The translations under genes and the position numbers were made by a program. From JABHIE01 sp964584805 (GTDB lineage Bacteria; Planctomycetota; UBA1135), in contig CAZPAY010000004.1 of NCBI GenBank assembly GCA_964584805.1, positions 84,421-148,420 on the forward strand: 64,000 nt of DNA, written 5' to 3'. The notes below the pieces were generated by a model. It worked only from the letters and a program-made list of their open reading frames with translations, was not told where the DNA came from and did not search any database. Shown here one piece after another: positions 34,735-43,315 of this stretch; the first letter of the stretch is position 1; the number at the start of each line of letters is the position of its first letter.

Positions 34735-35583
34735 ATGGCGATTCGCGAAACGCAAATTGGCCGCTGGCGCATCCGTGCGCTGAATGATGCGCGTTTTGCT
34801 CTTGATGGTGGGGCGATGTTTGGAGTCGTGCCGCGAGTCATGTGGCAGCGATTGACTGAGGTTCATGATGACCACACCATCCCGATGGCGACGACCCCGT
34901 TTCTGCTGGAAGATGGCGCAGGTCATGTGATTTTGATTGAGCCCGGCATGGGCCGTCGTTGGGGTGAAAAGCAAGAGTCGATGTTTCATATCGATCGCTC
35001 AGATGGGCATGATTTAATCGAATCGCTTGAGGCCGCGGGCATCGCGCCGAATGAAGTGACACATTGTTTGATGAGTCATTGTCACTTTGACCACATTGGT
35101 GCAGCTTGCGATGTCGAGGGGAAACCTGTTTTCCGCAATGCTCAACATTGGGCCGCAAAGGTCGAAATAGAGGCCGGTATTCAATCGGGGCATTTGCGTC
35201 GCGCGAGCTATCGCCGTGAAGATGTCGAGCCGATTGAGTCAGCTGGTTTGCTGAACACTTACGAGGGAGAGACTGAAATCGTCCCGGGTGTAAAGATGGT
35301 GCAACTAGGCGGCCACTCCGAAGGCGTTTCGATTGTCTTGATTCAAGACGCGGGCGAGACCGCTTGCTTTTGGTCGGATGTCGTCCCGACGCGCCATCAT
35401 GTGCACTTGCCGTTTTTGATGGCTTACGATTTAAACGCCGAGGCGAGTTTTGCCGTGCGTTCGGAATGGATTCCGCGTGCCGCCGCCGAGGGTTGGCAGT
35501 GTTTGCTGTATCACGACCCGGATGAGGCGATGGGTCGTTTCGTCGAAACGAAACCCGGTCGGTTTGGTTGGTCTGCGCTTTAG
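34735..35583 (+). CDS. MBL-fold metallo-hydrolase
   Basis: 282 residues from the ATG at 34735, 6 bp after the dehydrogenase stop. The zinc-binding motif is CLMSHCHFDHIGAA (HxHxDH type), with later ligand regions LGGHSEGVSIVLI and WSDVVPTRHHVHLPFL. This matches the lactonase/hydrolase branch of the metallo-beta-lactamase superfamily. It probably acts on thioesters, lactones or similar esters in the acyl-CoA pathway, but no substrate can be inferred from the sequence. It is convergent with the permease gene at 35605. Confidence 0.85.
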   Translation: MAIRETQIGRWRIRALNDARFALDGGAMFGVVPRVMWQRLTEVHDDHTIPMATTPFLLEDGAGHVILIEPGMGRRWGEKQESMFHIDRSDGHDLIESLEAAGIAPNEVTHCLMSHCHFDHIGAACDVEGKPVFRNAQHWAAKVEIEAGIQSGHLRRASYRREDVEPIESAGLLNTYEGETEIVPGVKMVQLGGHSEGVSIVLIQDAGETACFWSDVVPTRHHVHLPFLMAYDLNAEASFAVRSEWIPRAAAEGWQCLLYHDPDEAMGRFVETKPGRFGWSAL

Positions 35584-35604
35584 CTAAACTGCGATTTTTG
35601 ACGC

Positions 35605-36312
35605 TCAAGTGGGCCGCTGATTTTCCGCGCGTGGCCGCACCAGCAAAACCAAAACGCTTAAGAAAACGGTAGCCGTCGCAAGCGGCCACCAGGCCCCGCG
35701 ACCGAGATCATCGAAAGCCCAGGCGTTAGCGAGCACACGCCCAAAGCTAGGGCGGCCGGTGCCGATACCAAGGAATTGCAAAAGCACTTCGGCTTGGATG
35801 GCATATAAAAACTGCAATGCAAATTGCGCCCGGAGCAACGGCCGCATGCGCGGAGCCACATGCCGCATTAGTAATCGCGTCTGACTTGCGCCAGCGGTTT
35901 GGGCTGCGGTAAGCCAGTCGCGGCCATGCAGTCGCATCGTTTCGGTGCGCACAAGCCGAAATAGCCCAATCCAGCCAGTAAAACCAAGCGCAAGCAGAAT
36001 CGCAAGCAAACTGCCGTTGAGCATATAGCCAATTGCAAGTGCCGAAAGTAGGCCCGGCACGGCTGCCACCACACCTGAAATCCAAATCAAAATGGCGTCG
36101 GTTCGGCCGCCACGCCAGCCGGCTATCAACCCGAAGGTCGTCCCGAGGAAAAGGGTCAGGATACCCGCACCAAGCCCGACTTGGATAGCCGTGAATGCTG
36201 CTTCAAGGCAGTAGTGCAAAACATCATGCCCAAGCGCGTCGGTGCCAAGCCAAGCGTCTTTCGATGGGGCGAGGTAGGCCGGCAAATCGTTTTGCTGTGT
36301 GGCGAAGCTCAT
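35605..36312 (-). CDS. Oligopeptide/dipeptide ABC transporter permease (DppC/OppC-like)
   Basis: 235 residues, six hydrophobic segments. The N-terminal LGTDALGHDVL is the DppC/OppC family motif, and the cytoplasmic EAA loop is seen as DWLTAAQTAGASQTRLLMRHVAPRMRPLL. It forms the inner-membrane channel with the DppB-like protein encoded upstream. The start overlaps that gene's stop by 4 bp (ATGA). It is shorter than typical DppC (about 300 residues), with little sequence before the first motif. No ATPase gene follows; the next gene is convergent. Confidence 0.85.
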   Translation of the reverse strand: MSFATQQNDLPAYLAPSKDAWLGTDALGHDVLHYCLEAAFTAIQVGLGAGILTLFLGTTFGLIAGWRGGRTDAILIWISGVVAAVPGLLSALAIGYMLNGSLLAILLALGFTGWIGLFRLVRTETMRLHGRDWLTAAQTAGASQTRLLMRHVAPRMRPLLRAQFALQFLYAIQAEVLLQFLGIGTGRPSFGRVLANAWAFDDLGRGAWWPLATATVFLSVLVLLVRPRAENQRPT

Positions 36313-37340
36313 TTTGCGTTACCCCCTCGGCTGCGCGGGTCGGCTAGTGTCGCAGTCGTGTCGGCCATCCAACTGGCGAAGAGATAGCCGAGTGCGGCAA
36401 GAAAGGTGACCGCCCGTAAAGAGGCGTGGTCGTGGTCGCCGATGGCTTGCACAATGAAGCCGCCTAAGCCCGGAATGTCAAAAGCGCGCTCAAGCAAGAG
36501 TGACCCCAGGAACAAAAAGGGCAATGCCAAAGCAACCTGCGTCAAAATTGGCGGCAGGATGTTGGGGAGCAAGTGCTTCATCCAAATCGTGCGTGTGGGA
36601 ATGCCTCGGGCTCGCGCGGCTTGCATATGCGGGCGCTGTGATTCAATGGAGACGATCGCTCGGTAAAGCAACCAATCCGGCCATACGGCGAGCGTCACCC
36701 AGATGAGCACCGGCAATGGCGATAAGCCGCGCAGTGGAAACCAATCGAGTTGAGTGGCAAAGACATGCCGTAAAAGCAGAATCCAGACGACTGCGCTGAT
36801 GGACATGACCAGCGTGGCGAAGATTAACACGCGCCGCTCGGTTGCGACACCGCGGGCCACGGCCCAAATGGCAAGACCAATCGCAAGGAGCGTGGATAAT
36901 GCAAATGCCGGAAGTGCAAGCTGTGCCGACACCAGGCCACGGTGTTTCAAAGTGTCGCCGATGGAACGCCCGTATCGATTTTCGCCAAACTCAAAGGAAA
37001 ACAAATTCTTCGTCTGAAGTAGAAAACGCGAGAGGGTCGAGGCCTCTTCCGCCCATGCGCGTGTCTGGCCATGAATGTCTTTTATTTGTATCAACGCACC
37101 ATAATCCAGGCGGTCGTGTTGCGTGTCGGTGCCGCCCGGCACTTTTGCGTGTTCCACAATTTTGAGTTGGCCCAATCGCAAGCGCGCGGAAACTAAACTT
37201 TCTGATGTGGCATGTGCGCCTGCTTCGCGTTCGGCGGCATCGCCGAGCAGGCCGCTATCCAAAATTCCAAATAACAAAGCCGAGGCGCCCAGTGCAAGAC
37301 TGGCGGCATAAATCAGACGCCGGATGGTCGCCTGAATCAC
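36309..37340 (-). CDS. Oligopeptide/dipeptide ABC transporter permease (DppB/OppB-like)
   Basis: 343 residues from a GTG at 37340 that overlaps the binding-protein stop (GTGA); a longer frame to 37421 lies inside that gene. A first helix follows IRRLIYAASLALG; the family loop DTLKHRGLVSAQLALPAFALSTLLAIGLAIWA and the EAA-like MQAARARGIPTRTIWMKHLLPNILPPIL are clear, with about six helices. It forms the translocation pore with the DppC-like subunit. A large periplasmic insertion (about 50-130) between helix 1 and 2 carries charged residues, as in OppB. The order binding protein, DppB, DppC is standard. Confidence 0.87.
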   Translation of the reverse strand: MIQATIRRLIYAASLALGASALLFGILDSGLLGDAAEREAGAHATSESLVSARLRLGQLKIVEHAKVPGGTDTQHDRLDYGALIQIKDIHGQTRAWAEEASTLSRFLLQTKNLFSFEFGENRYGRSIGDTLKHRGLVSAQLALPAFALSTLLAIGLAIWAVARGVATERRVLIFATLVMSISAVVWILLLRHVFATQLDWFPLRGLSPLPVLIWVTLAVWPDWLLYRAIVSIESQRPHMQAARARGIPTRTIWMKHLLPNILPPILTQVALALPFLFLGSLLLERAFDIPGLGGFIVQAIGDHDHASLRAVTFLAALGYLFASWMADTTATLADPRSRGGNAK

Positions 37341-39040
37341 TCGGAGAGGAGGTAATCCTTGCAAGAAAAAATATCGAACGGGTGAGGCTGCATGCGCTTG
37401 AAACGGCGAGTCAGCAACCAACCGCGCCGGTGGTCAATCGGCGCTGCCGGGAGGTCATGGTGGAGGATGTCGAGCATAGCTCGTGTCATTTCGTCGCGTT
37501 TTTTCGGGTCAGCTTCAAGTAGGTAGCTGTCGTAAAGTGCGTCGTAACCCGTATTTACAAAATTACATCGATTGATACCCGGGCTGGAGTCTGGCCCGTG
37601 AAACAACGCTAATAATTGCGCAGGCTCAGCCCAGTCAAGAGCCCAGGTGCGCAAGAAAATCTGAGCCTCGCGCCGACCCATTTTGGTCGAAAATGCCGTC
37701 CAGGTGTTGGGGACGGCTACCGTGGGGTAGCCGGCATCCGTAAAAGCCTTGGCTACGATTTCTCCCATGGAAAGAGTGATGGCATCGTTGGAGGCAAGCT
37801 CAAGGTGGAAAATCGTCTCAGGCTGCCCCGCAGTATCGGGTGATCTTTTCGCGGCGATGACGGGGGGCTCGTAATCAGCGGGGGCAAAATCCGGCGGCAA
37901 AAAAGTCGTCGCTGGAATTGCCCAGGCATTATTGCGAATGATTTCATGCCAACGCTCGCGAGGAAAGGCGCGCGATAAAGTGTGGCGCAACTGCCGCCGT
38001 TTTTCATTGCCCGCCTCATCGCCTGAAATCACGCCGACTTCGGGGTCGCTCATGTTAAACGACAACATCGTCAGGTCAGGCGTTTTCAGTGAATACGCTT
38101 GCACGCCATCTGCGGCGTATTCTTGCCTGAGTTTCCCATCGAGCAAGAACTTCGTGAAGGAGTCTTGCTGAGGAGACATCCGCTCAATTTCACCGCGCTC
38201 AAAAAGAGTCGTGCGTGTCGTGCCTTCGCGGATGACATCAAAATTCAATTTGCGCAGAGCGGGTTGGCCAGTCGGGGCTAGACGCTTCGGCTGCCCACGC
38301 CAGTTATCGCGCAATTCAAAAACGGCCGATTGCCGTGGTTGCCACTCGCCTAAGAAATAAGGCCCCGTGCCGATGGGGGAATCGAGTTGATGATCTTGTG
38401 CGTATTCTGCGGGCAGCACCACCCAGTAAGCAGAGGCCATACGGTGGGGGAAGCCCGGCTCTTTGCGCGCTAAGGTGATTCGAATTTCATGATCATTCGT
38501 TGCCCGCAAACCGTCTAGACCGTTTTGCTCCGCTAAGTGTTCCCATGCCTCAATCGCCGCGATGCTGCCCTTTTCGGTTTCGGCGCGGAAGTCGTCGAGC
38601 GCGGGGATTAAGCCCTCGTAGGCCCACCAAGAGCGGGAGCGTAAACGCGTGTCCGCGTGGCGCACCCAACTGAAAATGACATCTTTCGCGGTCAGGGCGC
38701 GCGTTTGATTGGGCCAGTTGAGGCGATTGGATGGGTCGTAGAAAGTCGCGTCTTTGCGCAGCTGAATGACCCAAGATTTGCCGCCGTCTTGAGTCTCCCA
38801 ACTCTTTGCCAGTAAGGGTGTTACGGAAAAACTGTCGATATTGCGATCGTATTCCGCCAAGCCCTCGAGAATCTGGCGCTGGATGACTTGGTTTGCGGTG
38901 TCATCTGCATGCAGGGGGTCAAAAGAATGCGGCTCTTGCGAAATGGCAAAGTGCGCGGTAGTTGCGGCTTTACTCGGCGAAGGCCTGTCGCCCGTGTTGC
39001 ACGCCAGCAAGCACAAGCTGAGAAGCGCGGCGATTTTCAT
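37337..39040 (-). CDS. Oligopeptide-binding lipoprotein (family 5 solute-binding protein)
   Basis: 567 residues, signal with lipobox LLAC. Family 5 features: ISQEPHSFDPLHADDTANQVIQRQILEGLAEYD near the N-terminus, DVIFSWVRHADTRLRSRSWWAYEG, IGTGPYFLGEWQPRQSAVFELRDNWRG, and a C-terminal ALDWAEPAQLLALFHGPDSSPGINRCNF. These periplasmic proteins capture oligopeptides or similar ligands for the DppBC channel. It is 5 bp after the methyltransferase stop and overlaps dppB, so all four genes are probably one transcript. The ligand cannot be predicted. Confidence 0.9.
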   Translation of the reverse strand: MKIAALLSLCLLACNTGDRPSPSKAATTAHFAISQEPHSFDPLHADDTANQVIQRQILEGLAEYDRNIDSFSVTPLLAKSWETQDGGKSWVIQLRKDATFYDPSNRLNWPNQTRALTAKDVIFSWVRHADTRLRSRSWWAYEGLIPALDDFRAETEKGSIAAIEAWEHLAEQNGLDGLRATNDHEIRITLARKEPGFPHRMASAYWVVLPAEYAQDHQLDSPIGTGPYFLGEWQPRQSAVFELRDNWRGQPKRLAPTGQPALRKLNFDVIREGTTRTTLFERGEIERMSPQQDSFTKFLLDGKLRQEYAADGVQAYSLKTPDLTMLSFNMSDPEVGVISGDEAGNEKRRQLRHTLSRAFPRERWHEIIRNNAWAIPATTFLPPDFAPADYEPPVIAAKRSPDTAGQPETIFHLELASNDAITLSMGEIVAKAFTDAGYPTVAVPNTWTAFSTKMGRREAQIFLRTWALDWAEPAQLLALFHGPDSSPGINRCNFVNTGYDALYDSYLLEADPKKRDEMTRAMLDILHHDLPAAPIDHRRGWLLTRRFKRMQPHPFDIFSCKDYLLSE

Positions 39041-39045
39041 CGAGC

Positions 39046-40245
39046 CTATTCGGCTAAGACGCCAATATGACGCTCGCCGAGGCGCATTGCCAAAAGGGTA
39101 AGTTGGCGGTCGCCGAATTTTTTAGGCAGGAAGCGTTGCTCAAGCGTTTGAGGTCGCTCGGCAATGCCGCGTTTGCGCACCATGAGTCGACCCACTTTGT
39201 GCTCACGCAACATGACGCGCATTTTTTTCGGGTCGAGCGTTTCTTGGGCAATGACTTGGAAGCCACGCAAGAAAGGTGTTTCCAATTCTGTCGGACCGGT
39301 TAAGTAACCAATTTCGGGGTCAAGTGCGCAGAGCCCATGCTCTTTAGCAAAAGCGCCGAGTAAACCCGCGCGCACGAGTGCGGGGTCAGGATCGAAAATC
39401 CAGGCATCGAGCTCGCCCACAGGTGCTTGCGCATCGAGTTTGCCTGCGTAGAAATCACCCTCGGGCAACATCGTTGCGCGGCGCTCTGTTTTCTTGTGCG
39501 CGACTTTGCCGTACCAGAAAACGCATTCTTTCGCCTCGCCACGATAAGAAATAAATTCAATCTCATCAGGAATCGGAAAAAGCTCAAACAAGCGCTCTAA
39601 ATCAGTCGCGGGGCTCAATTTGACACATGCAGCACCACGCCCCTTGATGAGATTAGAAACCGTTTCAGGGTCGGGCGACCAGTCTTCTGGGTTCATGATG
39701 CGGCGGGCGCCGCGGCGGCGTGCCGGGTCAAGAAAAAGTGCGCCTTTACCTGGGGGGTCAATCGTAATGTCTGCCGCGGCAAATTCAATCAACTCCGCGA
39801 CGCGGTAAATCTCAGCATTGGCCCGCGCGAACTCAACAGCGACATCATTTTTATCGCCCGCTTTAACTTTGACGCCAGCCCGTGCCAAAGCGATGCTGTC
39901 AGAACCCATGCCGCAGCAAGGGTCATGCACAATTTTAATGCCTGCATCGGCAAAACGCTGAGCCCGGTGATTGGCAACCGGCTCACTGGAAGCTTGCTCA
40001 AGCAAAGGCTTGGTGCAGTACATATCGCGCCCCATCTGAAACTTTTGAGCCGCGCGCCGGCGCAACGCCCGCAACTCTCCCATCGCCTCGGCTATCTTCT
40101 TAGGGAACATCCCGCGGAAACTCTCTTGCACGCGCAAGGGGTCATCGCCGATATCGCGAAACATCAAAAACACATCTTGCACCTCTTCCGAGGTGAGCTC
40201 GATGGCGGTCTTAAGGTCAATGCGCATGATGGGGGGCAACTGCAT
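39046..40245 (-). CDS. Class I SAM-dependent methyltransferase with THUMP-like C-terminal domain
   Basis: 399 residues. An N-terminal helical region is followed by a class I methyltransferase core with DPCCGMGSDSIALARAG (SAM-binding glycine-rich loop), GDKNDVAVEFARANAEIY, and FLDPARRRGARRI, the motif IV position. The C-terminal half matches the THUMP-like domain that accompanies this family (YLTGPTELETPFLRGFQVI, VGRLMVRKRGI and FLPKKFGDRQLTLLAMRLG). The family is widespread but its substrate, probably an RNA, is not established. It is in a minus-strand operon after the DUF481 gene and before a peptide transporter, which looks like a positional association. An internal ATG at 40227 is an alternative start. 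Confidence 0.85.
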   Translation of the reverse strand: MQLPPIMRIDLKTAIELTSEEVQDVFLMFRDIGDDPLRVQESFRGMFPKKIAEAMGELRALRRRAAQKFQMGRDMYCTKPLLEQASSEPVANHRAQRFADAGIKIVHDPCCGMGSDSIALARAGVKVKAGDKNDVAVEFARANAEIYRVAELIEFAAADITIDPPGKGALFLDPARRRGARRIMNPEDWSPDPETVSNLIKGRGAACVKLSPATDLERLFELFPIPDEIEFISYRGEAKECVFWYGKVAHKKTERRATMLPEGDFYAGKLDAQAPVGELDAWIFDPDPALVRAGLLGAFAKEHGLCALDPEIGYLTGPTELETPFLRGFQVIAQETLDPKKMRVMLREHKVGRLMVRKRGIAERPQTLEQRFLPKKFGDRQLTLLAMRLGERHIGVLAE

Positions 40246-40271
40246 TCTAAGGCATGCCGCCGCCTCTCAAA

Positions 40272-41009
40272 TCAGAATGTCATACCAATCGAGAACACAA
40301 ATCGTGAGTCGCTTTCGCCGAAACCGATTGCGGGGGTGCCGTCCCAAGCGAGGGACGCCGTGCCTTGCATGAACCAACCTTCGCGGAAGGACCAGCGTAT
40401 GCCGGATTCACCTGTAAAGGATCGGTCGTCGGCCAACTCTGTGGACGCAAAATACTCACCTTTGGCGGTCCAACTCCAGCCATGCGTAAGGTCAAGGTCC
40501 GTTGCAACGGCAAGGCGCGAGCTAAAAGTGTCTTCGCTCAAAGTGCCGAGCTGATTTTCGCGGATTAATGAAGGGCCAAATTCAAAGCTCGTCCAGGAAT
40601 TGTCTGACCAAGCGTGTCGATAGCCGAGCCCCAAACCGATATCAGCTCGTAGCTCGAGGCCATTGGGGGTGTCATTTCGGGCAGAGGATTTGGAGTAAAA
40701 GAACCACGCATTTTCTTCGCCGAAAAGACTGTGGTATTCGAGCCCAAAGTGGTGGAGCCGCGATGTTGTATCGGCATCGCCCGCACTCAACTCTTGGCGG
40801 ACGCCCGCATATTGGCCGGTGCCGAGCCAGCGTGTATCGTCGAGTTTCCATTCGAGTTGAAAGTTGAGTGCGCTCGTTGAGGATGAGTTGTTCCCCGATA
40901 AAAAAGTAAGGCCCGCATCGGCCTTTCCTGACCAAGGGCTGCCTTTGTCAGGCTCAGCAATCAAGCCGTCTAAGGGCAAGAAGAGAGGTAGGGCGAGTGC
41001 GAGGATCAT
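40272..41009 (-). CDS. DUF481 outer-membrane beta-barrel protein
   Basis: 245 residues with an N-terminal signal (ILALALPLFLPLDGLIA). The DUF481 pattern begins with WSGKADAGLTFLSGNNSSSTSALNFQLEW, alternates amphipathic strands (LHHFGLEYHSLF, ADIGLGLGYRHAW, GIRWSFREGWF) and ends in VFSIGMTF, a C-terminal aromatic barrel signature. The family is assumed to form a small outer-membrane barrel (YdiY-like); the role is unknown. It is the first gene of a minus-strand run and diverges from the Xaa-Pro aminopeptidase gene. Confidence 0.83.
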   Translation of the reverse strand: MILALALPLFLPLDGLIAEPDKGSPWSGKADAGLTFLSGNNSSSTSALNFQLEWKLDDTRWLGTGQYAGVRQELSAGDADTTSRLHHFGLEYHSLFGEENAWFFYSKSSARNDTPNGLELRADIGLGLGYRHAWSDNSWTSFEFGPSLIRENQLGTLSEDTFSSRLAVATDLDLTHGWSWTAKGEYFASTELADDRSFTGESGIRWSFREGWFMQGTASLAWDGTPAIGFGESDSRFVFSIGMTF

Positions 41010-41071
41010 GCGCGGAGTTTACGACAATGAAAAGCACTGCGAAATGGCCTATGGAGCGTAAACTAAGCATC

Positions 41072-42379
41072 ATGTTTCAGGCCCACCGCCAAGCTTTCCT
41101 CGATTCCATGCAAGATGGCGACCTCGCCCTTTTTGCAGGCGCTCGTCATGTGACGCGCAATAATGATGTCGATTTTCCGTTTCGTCAAGATTCAGATTAT
41201 TACTATCTGACCGGCCATCGCGAATCAGATGGTTTGCTGATGCTCGCTAAGGGCATTGACGGCATCCCGACCGAGACGATTTTTGTCTTGCCGCGTGACC
41301 CCAAGATGGAAACTTGGTTTGGTGTGCGCATGGGGGCGGAAGGTGCTCCTGAAAAGTTGGGTATTGAATGTGCTCGCGTGAATAGCGAACTTGATACTGC
41401 GGTGGCTGATGCATTGCTGAAATGCCAGCGCGTTTGGTATCGCTTGGGCGGTCGTGATGATGTTGACGCGATGGTCATGAAGGGCTTCGCCCATTTGCGT
41501 ACTCAAATTCGTAAGGGGGTTGCACCTCCTGAAGCCGTCCTTGAGCCGAGTCATGTGCTGCATGAGATGCGGCTGTTTAAGTCAGCCGATGAGCTTGAAA
41601 TCATGCGCCGTGCCGCGGAGTTGTCGGCGAAAGGTCACAACGAGGCCATGGGCTTGGCTAAACCCGGCATGATGGAATATGAACTCGAAGCCTTCTATAA
41701 CTACACCTTTCGTCGAAATGGTGCCGAAAGCATGGGCTGGTCTTATGGCACGATTGTCGCGGGTGGGAATAACGCCAACATTTTGCACTATGTTGAAAAT
41801 GACAAAGCACTTGTTGATGGCGATTTGGTGTTGGTTGATGCGGGCGCTGAGTTCGGGCTGTATGCCGGCGACATCACACGCACTTACCCCGTTAATGGGA
41901 AATTTACTGACGCGCAAAAATCGGTTTACGAGGCTGTGCTTAATGCTGAGAAAGCTTCGATTGAGGCTTCGGTTGTTGGTGCGACTTTGCTCGATGTCCA
42001 CAATGCGTCGGTTCGGGTGCTTTGCGGGGCTTTGATTGATTTGGGAGTGACGACGGATTCAGTCGAGCAGCAAATCAAGACCGAGTCTTACAAAGAGTGG
42101 TTTTTGCACAACACTTCGCATTGGATCGGCCTAGATGTGCATGACGCAGGTAAATATCGCGACGGCGACAACTGGCGGCCCCTTGAGCCCGGTATGTGCT
42201 TTACGATTGAGCCGGGGCTTTACTTTCGCGCCGATGATGAGCGCGTCCCCGAAGCTTTGCGCGGAATTGGCATTCGCATCGAAGACGACATCTTGGTTAC
42301 CGTCGATGGCCCCGAAAATTTGACCCTTGATTGTGTCAAAGAAATCGCAGATGTCGAGGCCGCTTGCGCCGCAAAATAA
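41072..42379 (+). CDS. Xaa-Pro aminopeptidase (peptidase M24B)
   Basis: 435 residues from ATG 41072 (MFQAHRQAFLDSM), chosen because the N-terminal AMP_N domain begins there; earlier in-frame ATGs at 41027 and 41051 are possible. The N-domain has DVDFPFRQDSDYYYLTGHRE. The metal-site residues of the pita-bread fold are DAGAEFGLYAGDITRTYPV (two Asp), NTSHWIGLDVHDAG (His), FTIEPGLYF (Glu) and GIRIEDDIL (Glu). It removes N-terminal residues before proline in peptides, in the cytoplasm. An oligopeptide uptake operon diverges from it, which would make functional sense. It is 3 bp before the ABC ATPase gene. Confidence 0.93.
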   Translation: MFQAHRQAFLDSMQDGDLALFAGARHVTRNNDVDFPFRQDSDYYYLTGHRESDGLLMLAKGIDGIPTETIFVLPRDPKMETWFGVRMGAEGAPEKLGIECARVNSELDTAVADALLKCQRVWYRLGGRDDVDAMVMKGFAHLRTQIRKGVAPPEAVLEPSHVLHEMRLFKSADELEIMRRAAELSAKGHNEAMGLAKPGMMEYELEAFYNYTFRRNGAESMGWSYGTIVAGGNNANILHYVENDKALVDGDLVLVDAGAEFGLYAGDITRTYPVNGKFTDAQKSVYEAVLNAEKASIEASVVGATLLDVHNASVRVLCGALIDLGVTTDSVEQQIKTESYKEWFLHNTSHWIGLDVHDAGKYRDGDNWRPLEPGMCFTIEPGLYFRADDERVPEALRGIGIRIEDDILVTVDGPENLTLDCVKEIADVEAACAAK

Positions 42380-42382
42380 TTG

Positions 42383-43315
42383 ATGACTGATTTCGCATTA
42401 ACTCTTCATGATGTCACCAAAATGTATGGTGACTTCGCAGCCGTCAAAGATGTCTCGCTTGAGATTCCGAAAGGCGCGATTTATGGCTTTCTGGGGCCGA
42501 ATGGCGCGGGGAAGACCACGACGATTCGCATGATTCTCGATATCGTGCGGCCTACGACGGGATCGGTTTCCGTTTTGGGCCATCCGAGTGCACTCGATGT
42601 GCGTGACCGCATTGGTTACCTGCCCGAAGAAAAGGGTTTGTATAAAAAAATGCGCGCTTGGTCGGTGATTGCTTATTTCGCCACCTTGAAAGGCATCTCG
42701 AAAAAAGACGCCAAGCAGCGAGCTTATGCTTTGCTCGAGCGATATGGTTTGAGCGATTTTGCTGACGCGAAAATCGATGCTTTAAGTAAAGGCATGGGGC
42801 AAAAGGTCCAGGTGCTTGCCAGTATCGCGCATGACCCTGAGTTGGTGATTCTTGATGAGCCCTTTTCTGGCCTTGACCCGAGTAATCAGCAAGTCATGGA
42901 AGATGTGATTCATGACTTTGCCAAGCAAGGCCGCACCGTTTTGTTTTCAACTCACGTAATGTCACACGCAGAGCGGATTTGCGACCGTTTGCTTTTGATT
43001 GCTAAAGGGGAAAAGGCATTTGATGGCACAGTCGCTGAGGCGCGGGATGTCATCCCCCTGCGCGTTTCTTTGGCGACGGCGGATGACCCGAGTGCTTTGA
43101 TAAATCTTGAGAGTGTGGTTGCGCTTGATGCTGACCCCCATGCTGCCAATGCTTACATCGCCACGATGGGTAAGGGCGGTGCCCCAAGTGATTTGTTGCA
43201 GTTTTGTTTTGAGCACAACATTGTGCTGCAGAATTATTCTTACGCCGAGACCACTCTGCACGATGTCTTTTTGCATCTTGTCGGCGATGACGCAAAAGAG
43301 GCTACCCTACGATGA
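42383..43315 (+). CDS. ABC transporter ATP-binding subunit (NatA-like)
   Basis: 310 residues from the ATG at 42383; a TTG directly before it is less likely. Walker A GFLGPNGAGKTTT, signature region ALSKGMGQKVQVLASIA, Walker B LVILDEPFSGLDP and switch His FSTHVM. The signature has Lys in place of the second Gly of LSGGQ, a common variation in exporters of the NatA type. The C-terminal region resembles the DrrA/NatA C-terminal domain. It energises the ABC-2 permease encoded next, with ATGA overlap. Substrate, probably a small molecule, ion or lipid, is unknown. Confidence 0.92.
   Translation: MTDFALTLHDVTKMYGDFAAVKDVSLEIPKGAIYGFLGPNGAGKTTTIRMILDIVRPTTGSVSVLGHPSALDVRDRIGYLPEEKGLYKKMRAWSVIAYFATLKGISKKDAKQRAYALLERYGLSDFADAKIDALSKGMGQKVQVLASIAHDPELVILDEPFSGLDPSNQQVMEDVIHDFAKQGRTVLFSTHVMSHAERICDRLLLIAKGEKAFDGTVAEARDVIPLRVSLATADDPSALINLESVVALDADPHAANAYIATMGKGGAPSDLLQFCFEHNIVLQNYSYAETTLHDVFLHLVGDDAKEATLR

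Noticed and set aside
34838..35689. Long open frame (283 codons) on the minus strand over the MBL-fold gene
   Set aside because: Arg/Ser-rich, no homology; the plus-strand frame has the HxHxDH zinc motif and is the real gene.
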